Source: Hysterangium stoloniferum
Lineage: Eukaryota; Basidiomycota; Agaricomycetes; Hysterangiales; Hysterangiaceae
Assembly (NCBI GenBank): GCA_015178975.1
Contig: WHVD01000051.1
Coordinates: 513,892 to 577,891 of the forward strand
DNA: 64,000 bases
Direction: 5' to 3'
Part shown: one piece after another, positions 35,557 to 47,532 of the stretch
Layout: each line of letters begins with the position of its first letter
How positions within the stretch are numbered: position 1 is the stretch's first letter
The notes under the pieces: generated by a model
Told to the model about the DNA's origin: nothing
The model's input: only the letters and a program-made list of their open reading frames with translations
Database searches by the model: none
Made by a program: the position numbers and the translations under genes

Positions 35557-38130
35557 TCAGTCATATGGTTTCTCCCATTCCACCAGTCGCAAGACGGTAT
35601 TTATGAGGGTTTGAGTCTCCTTCCTGTTCGCAATTTTCGCTTCCGCCGCAAACATGGATAATCGATTTAATATCATTATAATCCCGGTGGATAGGATATA
35701 TGCACCATGTGTATGATATAGCCTATAACACGTCGCTTCAAGACTGAATAGAACGCCCCAATGTGATATAATCCCAGTCTTCCAAGTGGTGCCCCTTGTG
35801 CGGTTTCCCACAAAATACACGGTTGATGGCACATAAATCGTTAGAATGAAAAAAAAGTCTTCTACTTCTGAACAAGGTGCCTTTGAGACCGACTGGAAAA
35901 GAGAGGAGACTGTCCAGAACGCTGGGAAGTCCCTAGTGTTGCAGAGGTATTCGAGCAATCATTGAAGCATTTCGGAGCCAGCTATTAATCGCGCTTGGTC
36001 CGATGCCCTACATCGTGCCTGGATAACTTGCAAATGTGGGTACCTATTGTTGTGTCCCAAGGCCTCTCGAAGGATTGGACAACGCGAGCAGTGTCCTGGG
36101 GGGGTGTCAGCCAAGGGCCTATAAGGTGTAAGCAGCGGAATGGATGATCGGAACTCCATGCATTTCCTTGTACTGGCGCTCCTTTCAGGAAGAGACTAAG
36201 GACCAGACCCAACGCGGTTTTATCGTCCGAAAGAAGTGTGTTGCAGTCTATCAGCACATAATGTAAAAGTTTCCAGTATCGGAAATCTGACGAGGTTCCC
36301 GGATCCCGTAAATCCTCTTTGTTTGAGAGAGTTACCAGGCTTCTCAAGAATAATATCCATATCTCCTTCCGTTGGCCATGCTTTGATTACGCGTCCCTCA
36401 AATCGGAAGAAGGGGTGACCCCAGTGAATACCTGTAAAGTACTGCAGAGCGAGAGCAGATATGGCCTTGGTGACTGTTCCAAGATATCTTGCTTCCTCGT
36501 CCATATTTGAAGAGTTTCGAAAGATGACTCGAATATCTGGCTCTGGACAGAAGATTTTTCGCTGTACAGTATATATATTGTCAAAATTGACTGTAAAATA
36601 AGGTCAATGACAATTTGAAAGCAATGGGGAGGTCACAATTGAAAGTGCCTGGCTTAATTCAGAAACCGCCTGAGTTACACAATCGTCAGGCAATGCGGAC
36701 GCCCCTTTTCTCCGCCCAACAAGTACCAATGTAGGGCATTACAAATGAGCTGTGTCTTCTGCACATTCATCCAAGGTGATGGCTCGGAAAGAAGTGTTAT
36801 CAAGTATGCCTGTGCGTAATCGGAGAGTTCGTAGTGATACGAAGAACCACTAGTAGGACTACTATACGCTTCTACAAGAAGCCAAGCAGGCCAATAGCTC
36901 CCTTTGAAGGAATCACTGTTGAATTGAAATGCTGCTGTTTCACAGCTTAGGCTAGCAATAGCCTGGATGACAAACTTTTCGGTATGATGGTCATGGATTC
37001 TCGATAACCAAATGAGACCCTGCGCATGAAGATCAGACCGGCGAGTCATAATCGCTTCTTGCTCTGCCTCCGACAATCTCATGACGCGGAGCTTCTGATT
37101 TAACAAAAGTTCTGAATTGTGAAGAGAAATCGACAGGATCTGACCGGCTCTTTGAGCCCAATGATGAGAGGCTTCTAAAAGGGGTGTCCATAACAGCGCG
37201 AGCACAGCGAGAATAATGCGAATAATAAATCGATGGAGTCGAGTGAGATAGTATGACGCGATCTGAACTGTTCGATCTAAGAATTGTGAGGCGGGGGAGC
37301 GAAAGGGACAACTAGGATCAAACACAGGAAGCACAGTCATGACATAGGTCATTCCGGCGAACGAGATAATCACCAAGCAAACCTCATAAATGACGATGTC
37401 TAGCGATGAGAGTAAGATGAGAAGACCTGTAAAAAATAATACCACTGCCAAATACATCACGGATGGCAATGTGTTAATAATGGCAGACATCCCCCATTTC
37501 TCAATTCTATTATAACGAAATTGATGCGTGTATACGTCCTAGGCAGGCGAGTGATATGCGTAAATCCATTGCTTGACTAAAATTACCATGGGGGACACTG
37601 ATGAACTTAAGACTAAACTACTAACCCACAAGGTGTTGATCCACCGAAAAATGACTGGAGCCTGGAATGCGACGCTGCTCGGCGGCAGCGTTGGGGGAGT
37701 GCTACACACACTACTATTTGCGATATATTCCAACGTCGCGGAGATTGTCGAAAGGAGAGCGAGGGATAATTCTCGTTATCTGGTTGTAAGAATTCGATGA
37801 TAAAAGCCGTTAATATCGCTGAAAACAGCGCTCCCTGCCAGTGCTAAATCTAAGGAACGTTTGGCCTTCTCACAAAAACAAGTAGCACGTCCATGTCACT
37901 GTTTCAACCTTCCGTCATTATTTCATTATGGACGCGGGCTTTTTCGCTGTACTTCTCTCAGATGGCCGCGTTTTCGCCAAGTTCCTGACTAATGTCGACT
38001 TCTCCAGGAAGAGCATCCCTCCCCCAGAATCTCGAAGGATGCTTCCGTGGCTGAACAGGGATATCCTCCCTTTTTACGAGGTCATTTAGACTGATATTGA
38101 ACTCTGTTGATACTCGTTAAGGGCGAGCAT
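35557..38130 (-). pseudogene. DUF6535-domain membrane protein, decayed
   Basis: On the minus strand the frame begins near 38125 (FNISLNDLVKREDIPVQ...) and carries the DUF6535 N-terminal block: YSEKARVHNEIMTEG, NSDMDVLLVF, then after a 39-nt intron GALFSAILTAFIIEF, and INTLWVSSLVLSSSVSPMV with membrane helices. A long open stretch (37490-36675) holds further helices (LPSVMYLAVVLFFTGLLILLS). It is broken by TGA where the family has Trp (ENAAI*EKYS and MTEG*NSD), by a single-base frameshift near 37770, by TAG after YAYHSPA, and by a TGA near 35959. C-terminal pieces continue to 35557. DUF6535 proteins are basidiomycete-expanded membrane proteins of unknown function. Several independent lesions make this a pseudogene, not a mis-spliced gene. 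Confidence 0.75.
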
Positions 38131-39076
38131 TAACTTCTGGAGGAGTTTGAGAGTGAAGGCCTTAATTGATAAATGGTGAACTATTCGTCGTAGTTCTAAT
38201 AAACACGGGGGTTGGTGCTCGCATACAAATGTAGGAAATAAGCTACAATGAAATTTGTGAAGGTAGACAGATGTCGATGCAATAATATCCCGAGAACAGA
38301 AACTACGTTCGCAACTGAGTCATATTTGTTTCTATCAGTTAGGCGCACAGATCATTTTTATGAGGGTGATTATTCCAATGTACTTTATGGGGGGCACCGC
38401 CTAAAGTATTCAGATCACCAGTTGGGCTGCCTTTGGCGATCATCTACAAGAGATCACAGCTCTTCATCATCATGTAGGTCACTGTTCCATCCAAGAAGAG
38501 CTATATAGTTGATGACGCGCAAGCCCGCTATTTGTCAAATCAAAAATGACCCGCCATCATCAATGTCGTGTGACGGTCGCTTCAAGTTTTGATGGCTAAT
38601 GGTGCGATGTTCAATCCCGTGAGAAGTCCGAACAGGATTATAGCACTTATTTATTGAGTTGTTTCGCAAAGCACTGCATGTCGGCAAGCTACCTAGAGTC
38701 GAGGATATCCGTTTGTAATGTAGAAATGGCCATGGGTAGGGTATTGTCAACTTGACATCAAGTGTAAACAACTCAGATATTTGTGAAACCTACATAGCAT
38801 CAACTTAGAATCAAAAGGAAAACCCGTTGCTGGTCTCTGATGGAAACTATAGAGCCATACCGCAGGTTAATGTAGATAGCTGCCATAGCATAGTGGTTGC
38901 CTAATCAAATCCACGATTTGCCTACATACGTTTCACTTTGAATAAATTATCCAGAGTTGTAGTTAACTATAGATTTGATATCTTAGATCACAGCAATTCG
39001 CGACCTATAGTTTTACCATAACAAAGAAGAAAGGAAAAATGCACGAGGTGATCTGGTTTGAATCAAACCTATGTCA
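38131..39076. other. Intergenic region, no supported gene
   Basis: It contains a short plus-strand open frame at 38248-38508 with no recognisable domain. The right edge should contain the 3' flank of the HsbA-like gene. Confidence 0.4.
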
Positions 39077-39961
39077 TTAAGACGGGTATGCTGCAAGGGC
39101 ACTGGCAAAAGCCGCGTCTATAGTTGACTTGATTTTAGTGGCATTGGCTTTGAGATCAGTCTGTAAATAACAGTAGCTGTTAGTAAACGGCTCAGGTCGT
39201 ATTAATTGAAACATATACCGGCGCTGCACTTATGGCTGCAGTCTCGAACGCCTTCGCACGTAGGGATGAGGTCAAAATTTTGATAAAAATGTTATTCACT
39301 CACCGAAGCGGACTTACTGAGATTCAGAATGTCACCGTGAACAAGTGTCAAAGCGCCAGGGAGTTGATTATTAAGAATAACGAATGCGGGGTGCTTGGCC
39401 ACAATATTCTTTAAAGCTGTGACTATTGTGGGCTGAATGCCTCCAACAGCATTAATAATTAATTTGCCATCTGCCTCAGAAACGGGTTGCGGGGTGGTGC
39501 CCTGATATATTCATGTTAAAATCCATTGATCGGTGCAAAATGAAAGACCCAACGGTGACGTCCTTAGTAGCCTAAAGCAGTATCAGAAATGTATTTTACT
39601 CGTAGTTAATACTTATAGCTGACATTATTGATGGCAGTGACCAAGGTCCCTGCAGCAGAGTGGATCGCCTGACTCCCAAACAAATCAGAGTAAGAAACAA
39701 TGTTACATCAATACTCACCAATGCCGTGGCCAAGGAGGGGTTTGTGTTGGATAGGCTAGAAACCAAGGAATTCAAAGAGCTCTAATATTTGACAATGCTA
39801 TTAATTAATTAGCTTTTAAAGTGACGGATGCTTACCACTTGAGAACTGATGTTCGAGATGTCGGCCTGCACGCCTGCGACACCAGTGGCGCGCTGCTCAA
39901 GCGGAGAAGCATAGACGCCAAAAAACAACGCAATAGTAACAAATGCAGAGAAATGAACCAT
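39077..39961 (-). CDS. HsbA-like secreted cell-wall/hydrophobic surface-binding protein
   Basis: Seven small exons from ATG 39961 to TAA 39079-39077. The N-terminus is a clear signal peptide (MVHFSAFVTIALFFGVYAS) followed by PLEQRATGVAGVQADISNI. The mature protein shows the HsbA all-helical pattern: SLNSLVSSLSNTNPS, AIHSAAGTLVTAINN, GGIQPTIVTALKNIVAKHPAF, the Ala-rich AFETAAISAAP and LKANATKIKSTIDAAFASAL, ending AAYPS. The length is about 180 residues, as in the family. HsbA proteins are secreted, bind hydrophobic surfaces and can recruit cutinase-like esterases; the related galactomannoproteins sit in the wall. Introns are about 50 nt and two use weakly conserved ends (donor GTCAGC, acceptor GCGAAG), so those exon borders are less certain. 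A decayed relative lies at 34.2-34.6 kb. Confidence 0.78.
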
Positions 39962-41866
39962 CTTAAGAGAAATGTTTGCTGGTAGCTTGAGCTAAATTGG
40001 AAAACTGAGGTTTGACGTTGACTCTGCTTAAATGCAGTCCGCTTTTATAGCCCACCTTGACTTAATAAAAACCCGCATCGTATGGGGCCTTGGCAGTGTG
40101 TTCCAGATGAATGTGGAAACGTGTAAATCTATTCTATCTGCTCAAATTTCGGAAACCCGCCGACCCGTCTGGTTGACGCCACACCAATTGAAAGGGCCAA
40201 TTCATAAGAATTCTCATGCAAATGACACCTGTAACCCTAATAGTTATGCTTATATATAACTTGAATGGCAAGAATCTGCAGCTGAGCATCACGGCTGACT
40301 ACTTGTATAATTTGCGTGGGCATGGGTGTACGAGAATCTATCCGGGCGGGACATTCTATGCACGCGTCTAAGCAAAGCAGGATGAGGATAAATGTTCACC
40401 ACCTGGTGAAGTTGAGGTGAACATCAATCAGTAAATGGTTTTAAGCGCTAGGACCTTCTCTCAGGGGCTTCAGCCTTTCGGCCTTCCAGAGACTCCTAGA
40501 AGGGGACGTCTGTGAGAGCAGCACCGAGCAACAAATTTACTGATGAGAGGTTAGCATAATTTAATCATGCTTAATGCTTCTGCTTACAATGCCGTTGCCA
40601 GTTCCGTTCATCTAAAATACTAATTAATTGGTGTTTAAATTTGGTACAAGTCAGATCTCATTGGAAAGAGTCAAGCCAGGCTCCACCGAAGCTCGTGAAC
40701 TGCGAAGCAATTCAACACGGCAAAAATCGACACTGAGTATGCATGGTCCGTCACGGCGGGTCGGATGTAATCCTTAACGGAAGTAGCGGAGTGCACTGGC
40801 AGTCAACTTTCCTTTCATATATATCTCTCCTTTTTGGGGCTCCGAGTAGAATTACAAGTACAAGATTGTAATTTGACTATAATGATACAGTGCAAAAGCT
40901 AGGGACGAAAAGTTAACCACCCGGAACATAACAGACACGCCAAAGGCTGTGTCATTGAGTGTCTATTTCAGGAACCGATATACCTCGTGGGAGTCAATAA
41001 TAGGTCGTGTGTTAACAGTCCGGATATTCAGTTTATCGCGCATTTTATTTGAATAAAACCACATATCATCTGTATCAAAAAGATAGTATGAAAGGTTGAC
41101 CAATAGTATTTGCTTGGTCTAATGCCTTTCAAGTGAATAAAATTAGAATAAAATGGACATTTGAATTTGGCACCAATTACAAACACCGTGTGGTGTGGCA
41201 CGATCGGGAACGTGCAACTATCAGAGTATATACTCGACAGAAACAGGAATAATCCCACCATGTCAAGAAAATTTGCTACTTAGAAGAGCTGTTAGGTAGC
41301 GTCGACCCTGGGAGGGTGCCTCACCCAGTGATGGATGGCCGGAGTACTATATAGCTCAGTCACGAAAGTTTCATCGCCTTAGTTGCTCACCTAACGGTTC
41401 CAACTAAGGTTTATATCATATAGTTATATCATATAGTCTTTCGCCCTATTATCCCTATGGGGGCGACTTAAACGATGGAGGATAGAAATAGAAGCTTGGA
41501 AGTCTTTACACCAGCTGTCGTCGCATAGCCAATAATCTTAAATGTGAATGAAAACACTATAGTTAGTATTCATATCATCAGATGTCATGAAGATTGAGAG
41601 CCTAAGGTGGGCTTCGCTGTAGCATTCGGGCGTACACAGTTACAGTGGATGACTCTCCGTAGCACTAAAACTCTAAGTTTCTAATTCAAAGTGACAGCTG
41701 TGACAGGTGACAGGGTTTAGAACTTGCTGTTAAAACCGTAGAGCCAATTTCCATAAAATAGAAGATTAGATATATATGATTGGACCGTCATATCCCATTG
41801 TTGTGACCTTCTAATGTCACCACTCATGTCACAGCGCCATATATACCTTTAATACATTCAGCGTTC
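39962..41866. other. Intergenic region upstream of the Harbinger transposase
   Basis: About 1.9 kb without a supported gene. The left part is the promoter side of the HsbA-like gene. The left end of the Harbinger element should lie here, but no terminal inverted repeat could be matched by eye. Confidence 0.4.
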
Positions 41867-43272
41867 ATGGATGTATACAAAATAATGAATGACGAGTCAG
41901 AAGATGAGCAGGAGGATCAAGAACATGCATATGGGCTTATATGTATGTTTTAATGCATTTTTAGATAGCCCAAATACAATGGCTGAGATATCACAACCAT
42001 GTAGGCATGACTCTAGCCGGTGAATTGGAAAAATGTAGAGAACGTGCTGAACACCGAAACCCCGTACGCCTTTACCTTACACGTCCAGATTTGCCTCCTC
42101 CACAAGGTGACACGGCCTGGCAGCATATGTGGACTGCTCAAAATGACCGTGCATTCATAACAACGATGGGTTTTGATGTGAAAACATTCAATCATATTCT
42201 CGAATCTGGGTTTGAGATACACTGGAATACCATACCTGTGGAACGATCAGATATTAGTCAGTATGCTGCTCCCCGCCCCAAAAGGTGGTCCTTGAATGCT
42301 GCTGGAGGACTAGGACTGGTATTGCATTACATTCATTCTTGCATGGTTCAAACAAGCTTGCAACAAATTTTTGGATTGATCCCATCAACAGTCGACTGGT
42401 ATCTGAAATTTTCACTAAATATACTTGAGACGACACTCAATGATATGTCTGAGGCACTCGTTGTCTGGCCAAATCCTGCAAAAATGCAGTCATTTCAAAA
42501 TATGATTGTTGCTCGTCACACCCTGCTTGTGGGAGCATTTGGAAGTATTGATAGATTGAAATTACCAGTTGAAGTCCCAGATGATCCATTGATGGAAAAT
42601 GCAACCTACTGTGGCTGGACTCATAATCATTATTCTAATCAAGTCTTTGTCTTTGGACCAGATGGTAGGTTAAAGGCTTGATCTTTCTAAAAGTATTCCA
42701 TTTACATATATTCTAATTATTTAGGTACCATTCTCGAAGCAGTGCTCAATGTGTCTGGTAGCTGGCATGATTCGCGTGTTGCTCGTCCAATTTATGAGCA
42801 ATTGCGGAATAACACACCAGATGAATTTTATTTGGTTGCAGATACTGCTTTTCCCCGAGGTGCTCAAAGCATTCAGAACAAGATCAAAGCTCCACTGAAG
42901 TCTGGTGATCGATTGCCACAATCTCACTTGGGACGCTTTGTACAACTAGCAGTTGATAGGGAACTACTTTCATATCGGCAGACAGCTGAGTGGGGTATGC
43001 GAGCATTACAAGGCGGATTTGGTCGACTTCACGTGCCTTTGCTTGTGGATCCTTCTCAATGTTTACAATTAATTCGTGTTATCACTCGAGCATTCAATCT
43101 TCGGGTACGTTGTGTTGGTATCAACCAGATTCGTGCAGTGTATTGTGATATCTGGCAAGAGGCTGAGGGAGATGATGTTTATTCAAAATTTTCATCAATG
43201 CTCATGAGCGATATTCGCAAGAATGATCGTGTAGCACGCTTCCATACAATGGCTGTTGAGATACAGCAATAG
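41867..43272 (+). CDS. PIF/Harbinger DDE transposase
   Basis: Three exons: 41867-41942, 42005-42664 and 42725-43272, with GT-AG introns in matching phase, about 435 residues. The N-terminus is acidic (NDESEDEQEDQEHAYG). Candidate catalytic acids sit in the usual contexts: D in GSIDRLKLPV, D in SGSWHDSRVARPIYEQL, and E in QTAEWGMRALQGGFGRL, the Harbinger E-x-x-F/W-G-R-L block. The segment FYLVADTAFPRG matches the family's YLLGDSAYP region. It cuts and pastes the element together with the MYB-like partner. The start gives a better N-terminus than the downstream in-frame ATG at 42007. It looks functional, but nothing here shows mobility. Confidence 0.87.
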
Positions 43273-43397
43273 TTTTAGATCAGTAAACATTTTCTTGGGT
43301 CTAGTATAGACAATTAAAAACATGTTATAGAGTAGTATTTAGTGGTACACAAGAAATAGAGTGCGGTTATCAAGAAATAGAAGCTATTTATCTCTAA

Positions 43398-44850
43398 TCA
43401 AAATGGCTTGTTGTCATGAATGGCAATGTCAGGGGTGACAGATCGGGTATGGAGAACAGGAGAAAGGGAGTGACGAGGATAATGATGCAGTGGGGAGCGG
43501 ATCATTGGAACATGGGCATTGGTCATATTGAACTGAGGGTGTGAGGGTTGTGGATAGTGGGGCTGGTTACGCAACATCTCAAACATCCGTAAATCCCTCT
43601 CTGCCATATCTGCACGTCTAGTCTCACGATCCACATCCCGCTGTAACTGCCTAATTTGGCCCTCTGCCTCACAAAGTTGAGTTGTTAGAGAATGTAGTTG
43701 AAAATTTTCAAATCTACGAGCCTGACGGTTGTCTTCTCGTGTTGCCTGAACCTCTGGATCAAAGACACGTGCTATGTTGGCCAATGTACCACAAAGCTGT
43801 GAGGATGTTGTGTGTAATCCACATCCCTCTGATTGTGGTTCATGTTTGAGTTGACGGGCAATGTAGCTCTTTGTTTTGTGTTTAATTGGTGAACATGCAG
43901 GTGAATGGTCAGATGAGATGACAATCACATCCTCTTCCATCTCTTCATCACGTACAACATCAGATGCGACTCGGTTGTTGATGTAATGCTCAATCTGATG
44001 AGCACGCTCTATCTCCCATGGACATTCTGAATTTCCAGTTGGTTTCGTTACACGTACCAACTAGAAGTTGTATGATATTAGGTGTGGTTGTGGGAGTTTG
44101 TTAATAACATACCTTTTTAAAATGTTTCTCCACCGCATCAGCCCCTCTAATTGGCCATCCATTCGAAACAGCCCAAGTCTCAAACCTTTTATAAACTAAT
44201 GCCCACTCCTTAGGTCCAGCTGGCAAGATCTCTTCTGTGAATTCCATCAGTGCCTTGAGATCAGCCTGACTCCACTTTTTTGCCCCCAGTGCTCTACCCC
44301 ACCTTAGAGATAAACCTTCATCCCCCACATCATCCTCATAGTCATCATCAAAAGTATCCCGCTTTCTCTTTGATACAGGCACATTTCCATGTCCTCCACG
44401 TCCTCTATGACCTGCAGGGGCAGTACACTTCCTTGGTCTGGTAGTCACGTTGCGTTTTGCTCTCATAGAGATAGCTGCAATTGTTGGGTCAGGCAGGTCA
44501 TTCTCGTCAGATGCACCTTGTGGAAAAATGAATGATTTGTTGGTGGGGCGGGGCTTAGGCTTTGTTGGTATTGTATGATCAATGTGTGTGGACGAGAAGT
44601 TGGAAGGAGAGAGGGGGAGAGATGGACGATGTTCTTGCTGATTCAGGGAGGGCTGATCAGTAGGATGGATGGAACTTGTGTAAGAGAATGATGTTGGCTC
44701 CGATCTTTGCTGGCTCCAAGCGGGGGGAGTAGGAAATAACGAATTGAGAGGGGGAAGTCGAGTAGTGTACATTTCAGTAGGGGCATCCAGCTTGGTGGAA
44801 GGAAAGGATACAGAGCGTGTTGGACATGGTTCAAAGGTGCTGTCAGACAT
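43398..44850 (-). CDS. MYB/SANT-like Harbinger accessory protein (DUF6818-like)
   Basis: Two exons, 44850-44113 and 44060-43398. The N-terminal third is Pro/Ser-rich and disordered, then a basic nuclear-type cluster (VSKRKRDTFDDDYEDD). The SANT-like domain spans about residues 190-260: KKWSQADLKALMEFTEEILP, GPKEWALVYKRFETWA and ADAVEKHFKKLVRVTKPTG. A C-terminal coiled coil (about residues 370-420, EGQIRQLQRDVDRETRRADM) and a Pro/His-rich tail follow. In plant and animal Harbinger elements the MYB-like protein brings the transposase to the nucleus and to the subterminal DNA; the same role is inferred. It is convergent with the transposase. Confidence 0.8.
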
Positions 44851-45796
44851 TTAAAAGGAATAGCAAAGCAGAGACGTTACCACCATTGAAAGCTTGACTC
44901 ATATTTCAATCTACAGCCCCTATATGTTTGTAACCTTTGTATTTATTTGTGTAAATTGTTTGACGCATTTCACTGAATGTTAAATAATGTTTTGCTCACC
45001 AGTAAACCTTAAAGGACTTTCCAGACAAAAAGGGTATAGCAATGAACGAAGCAGGAGTCGCAGCTGCAGACTGATACATAGAGGGCGGCCAGGTGGCAGC
45101 AGCGGAAGCAAATGACTGAAAAGGATATATAGATTAATATATGACACATTGAGAATTAGGTACTCACAAAAATTATGAACGAGGGTCCTGATCCTCGTTC
45201 ATAATTTTTCGTTTAGGACGAATCATCCACCTTCGAAAGGTGACGTGACAGCTTCCCTGTCGTCGCTTAACGATCGGCATACCGGCAATATCACTTAGAA
45301 CTGAGAATTTAGGATTCTAGGGCTACGGAGAGTCATCCAGTAATTCCGCGCCCTTGCGCCTATGACCGTTCTTTGTTTGTCCCTACTCGGCACCTATTCC
45401 GAGCACACATAAGTAGTGCAATCGTCTTGTACTTACACCATCTGTCTCCCTCTTACGAGATCGCTGGGGTCAAACGGAAATTATATTAGATGTTCTCGAT
45501 ATGTTCTCAGAATTTGATTTCAACAAATATTTATTTATTGATGTCCCTAAAGCGTACGTATATTATAGCGTGGTAACTACAGAAGTATACAAATTAGATA
45601 TCAAAAGTAAACACCACAACCAACACAAGATTGGACATGGCAAGGACATGGTCTTTATCGATCCTGCACTCGCCGTTCTCCCGGCTCTGGTGGTCGGCAA
45701 TTACAGGGAGCCTGAAGTTTCTGAACACGTGTCCCAAAATTACCTCATCTTTGTGCATTATCATCTTAATACAGCCAATAGCAGCGGAAAGTCATT
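44851..45796. other. Intergenic region with a perfect inverted repeat and a possible minus-strand exon
   Basis: The right end of the Harbinger element is expected here. A minus-strand stretch from about 45210 to 45000 reads YERGSGPSFIIF, a GTGAGT...TTCAG intron, then SFASAAATWPPSMYQSAAAT to GKSFKVYW and stop, so it may be a terminal exon of an unrecognised gene. The 45168-45209 inverted repeat is listed separately. Confidence 0.35.
45168..45209. repeat. Perfect 17-bp inverted repeat with 8-bp loop
   Basis: AAAAATTATGAACGAGG at 45168-45184 is exactly repeated as its reverse complement at 45193-45209. It could form a hairpin or cruciform; similar structures mark transposon excision sites or short foldback elements. 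Confidence 0.9.
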
Positions 45797-47532
45797 ATGG
45801 AGTACGCACAAATGTCGCGCACCTCATCCGGTGCCTTGTCGTTAGTTGCGCGGCTTCGTCAAAATCCTGGCGATACCTCGTTGCTGAATTCCTTGACGAA
45901 TTTGGCCTCTGATCCTGAAAGTTGGAGTCAACTTAGAAATGCGGAACTTTCGACTTTATTTGTTGACCTAATTAGCGCTCCCTATACAAAAGAGCGTACA
46001 GGCGTAAGTGATGTATCATCAGTATTGGAGTAAGCTAATTGATTACCTTTATCATTGGTAAAAACACGCCTAGAATTTCCCTTTTTGGGTATTGCCATTA
46101 CAAGGGTGTTTCAATTGTATGGTAGGTATTCAACGTACTCCTGAGGCTTTTCGGGACCAAAAAAACCGTGAAGCGATGATCGAATTGTTGGAACGGTCGC
46201 CTGATATTTGTCTGAGAATCTCTGAGGATAAAGATGATATATGTGGATCAGAAGAGCATAGTGAAAGTGTTAGACAATCTCTAACCTTGTGGATCCAAGC
46301 TATCTGGAATGGCGCTGCCATGCTGGGACTTACTGATGTTAGAAAGTAAGACCCGTGTCAGACTTTCTGTCATAATTACCACTGATGTCTTGAAATAAGC
46401 CGTCTTAAAATATCTCGAATAATCACGCTTGCCACATGGTGCTGGTTTTTTGCTCTGACCGCGGGACTTCGTTCAAAAACGGCCATCGCCCTTTCAGACG
46501 TACTTGACCAACCTCATTCTACTAGATCGGACTTAGATGATCTTATATCGGCCTGCGGCTCTCTCCAACGACTCATAAATGTGGTCAATGATCGTCTTCG
46601 CAACATAGAAGCCATAGGCGAGTTGTTAGCCAATGAAATAAGCCTGCTAGTGGGCCTAACAGGCCAGACGGTCTGTATCGATCTCGTCCGACAATTTACC
46701 ACAATGAAAACTCATTGGGAAGTCATAAACGCTATTCGCCGAGATCTAATTCAGCTCCACAATAACGAGGAAACATGGCGTGTCATGGAGTATTCGGGCA
46801 TGGTCATTGTGTATGTTTAGCATGCCAGTCTCGTGTGGCATAGACAGACTAAGGGGATGAACAGAAATGTCATAAATGAAGCCAAGTTGCCTACAGAGGA
46901 ACTCACGGAACTAATCATGGATTATTCCCTCGTGCCGCTGTTGGGTGGGATCCTATTGCGTTGCGCCCAATCATCTAAAGAATGTATGAGAATTCACACA
47001 TGTCCTCCCTGTGAGCACCTGCAATGACGTACTCCTAACAGCTGCATCCTGGTTTTCCTTACTCACCCTACTCAAACACACGTGTACATGTACATCCAAG
47101 ACCTGTCGAGTCCGCACATCGCCTACCTATATCTCTGCACTTCGTTCACATCTGTCCTGGCGGTGGTGGCCCACCCTGACAAAGTTACACTCCATCAATA
47201 ACGAGGCTTCTTCAAAGGTCCGGGGTGAATGGCTTATTCTGGGCCGCATGGCTGGCCTAAAAGAGGAGGAGGAGAAACAAAAATACGAAACAGGAGAAGG
47301 AATGCTAGGGTGCTGGTGGGTCGATTGTGTCAAGTTAGTCCACCCAAGCGACCCAAGTAGCAATCCTGAGCTTCGTAAGTGCTCAGGTTGTAAGAGAGCA
47401 TTGTATTGTAGCACTCTTTGTCAAAATAGGTGCGTCCATAGTTTTTCGATCATCTTTAGACCTACTGAAGTTTATCAAAGCGATTGGAAGGGACATAAAA
47501 AACGTTGTAATGCATGGAAAGTGCGCAAATGA
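45797..47532 (+). CDS. MYND-type zinc-finger protein
   Basis: Six exons from ATG 45797 (MEYAQMSRTSSGALSLVARL) to TGA 47532. Introns begin GTAAGT at about 46000, GTAAGA near 46348, GTATGT near 46810, GTATGA near 46984 and GTGCGT near 47429; all phases agree. Most of the protein is a helical, repeat-like region of unknown fold. The C-terminus is a MYND zinc finger: CSGCKRALYCSTLCQN followed after the last intron by DWKGHKKRCNAW, with all Cys/His ligands visible. MYND fingers mediate protein-protein contacts in transcriptional and chromatin regulators. Many Agaricomycete genomes encode families of such MYND proteins with long helical N-termini and unknown partners. An in-frame Met five codons in is an alternative start. 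Confidence 0.8.

Larger units (their letters stand above)
41867..44850. mobile_element. PIF/Harbinger DNA transposon (two convergent genes)
   Basis: The two genes typical of PIF/Harbinger elements sit tail-to-tail 125 bp apart: a DDE transposase (+) and a MYB/SANT-like DNA-binding protein (-). Both frames are open apart from introns and carry no nonsense codons, unlike the retroelements nearby. The true ends must lie outside these coordinates, since terminal repeats and the 3-bp target duplication were not identified. Confidence 0.8.

Noticed and set aside
41288..41345. Possible 5S rRNA-like fragment (GGTGCCTCACCCAGTGATGG...AGTACTA)
   Set aside because: Only short patches resemble the reverse complement of 5S rRNA; spacing and the internal promoter boxes do not fit.
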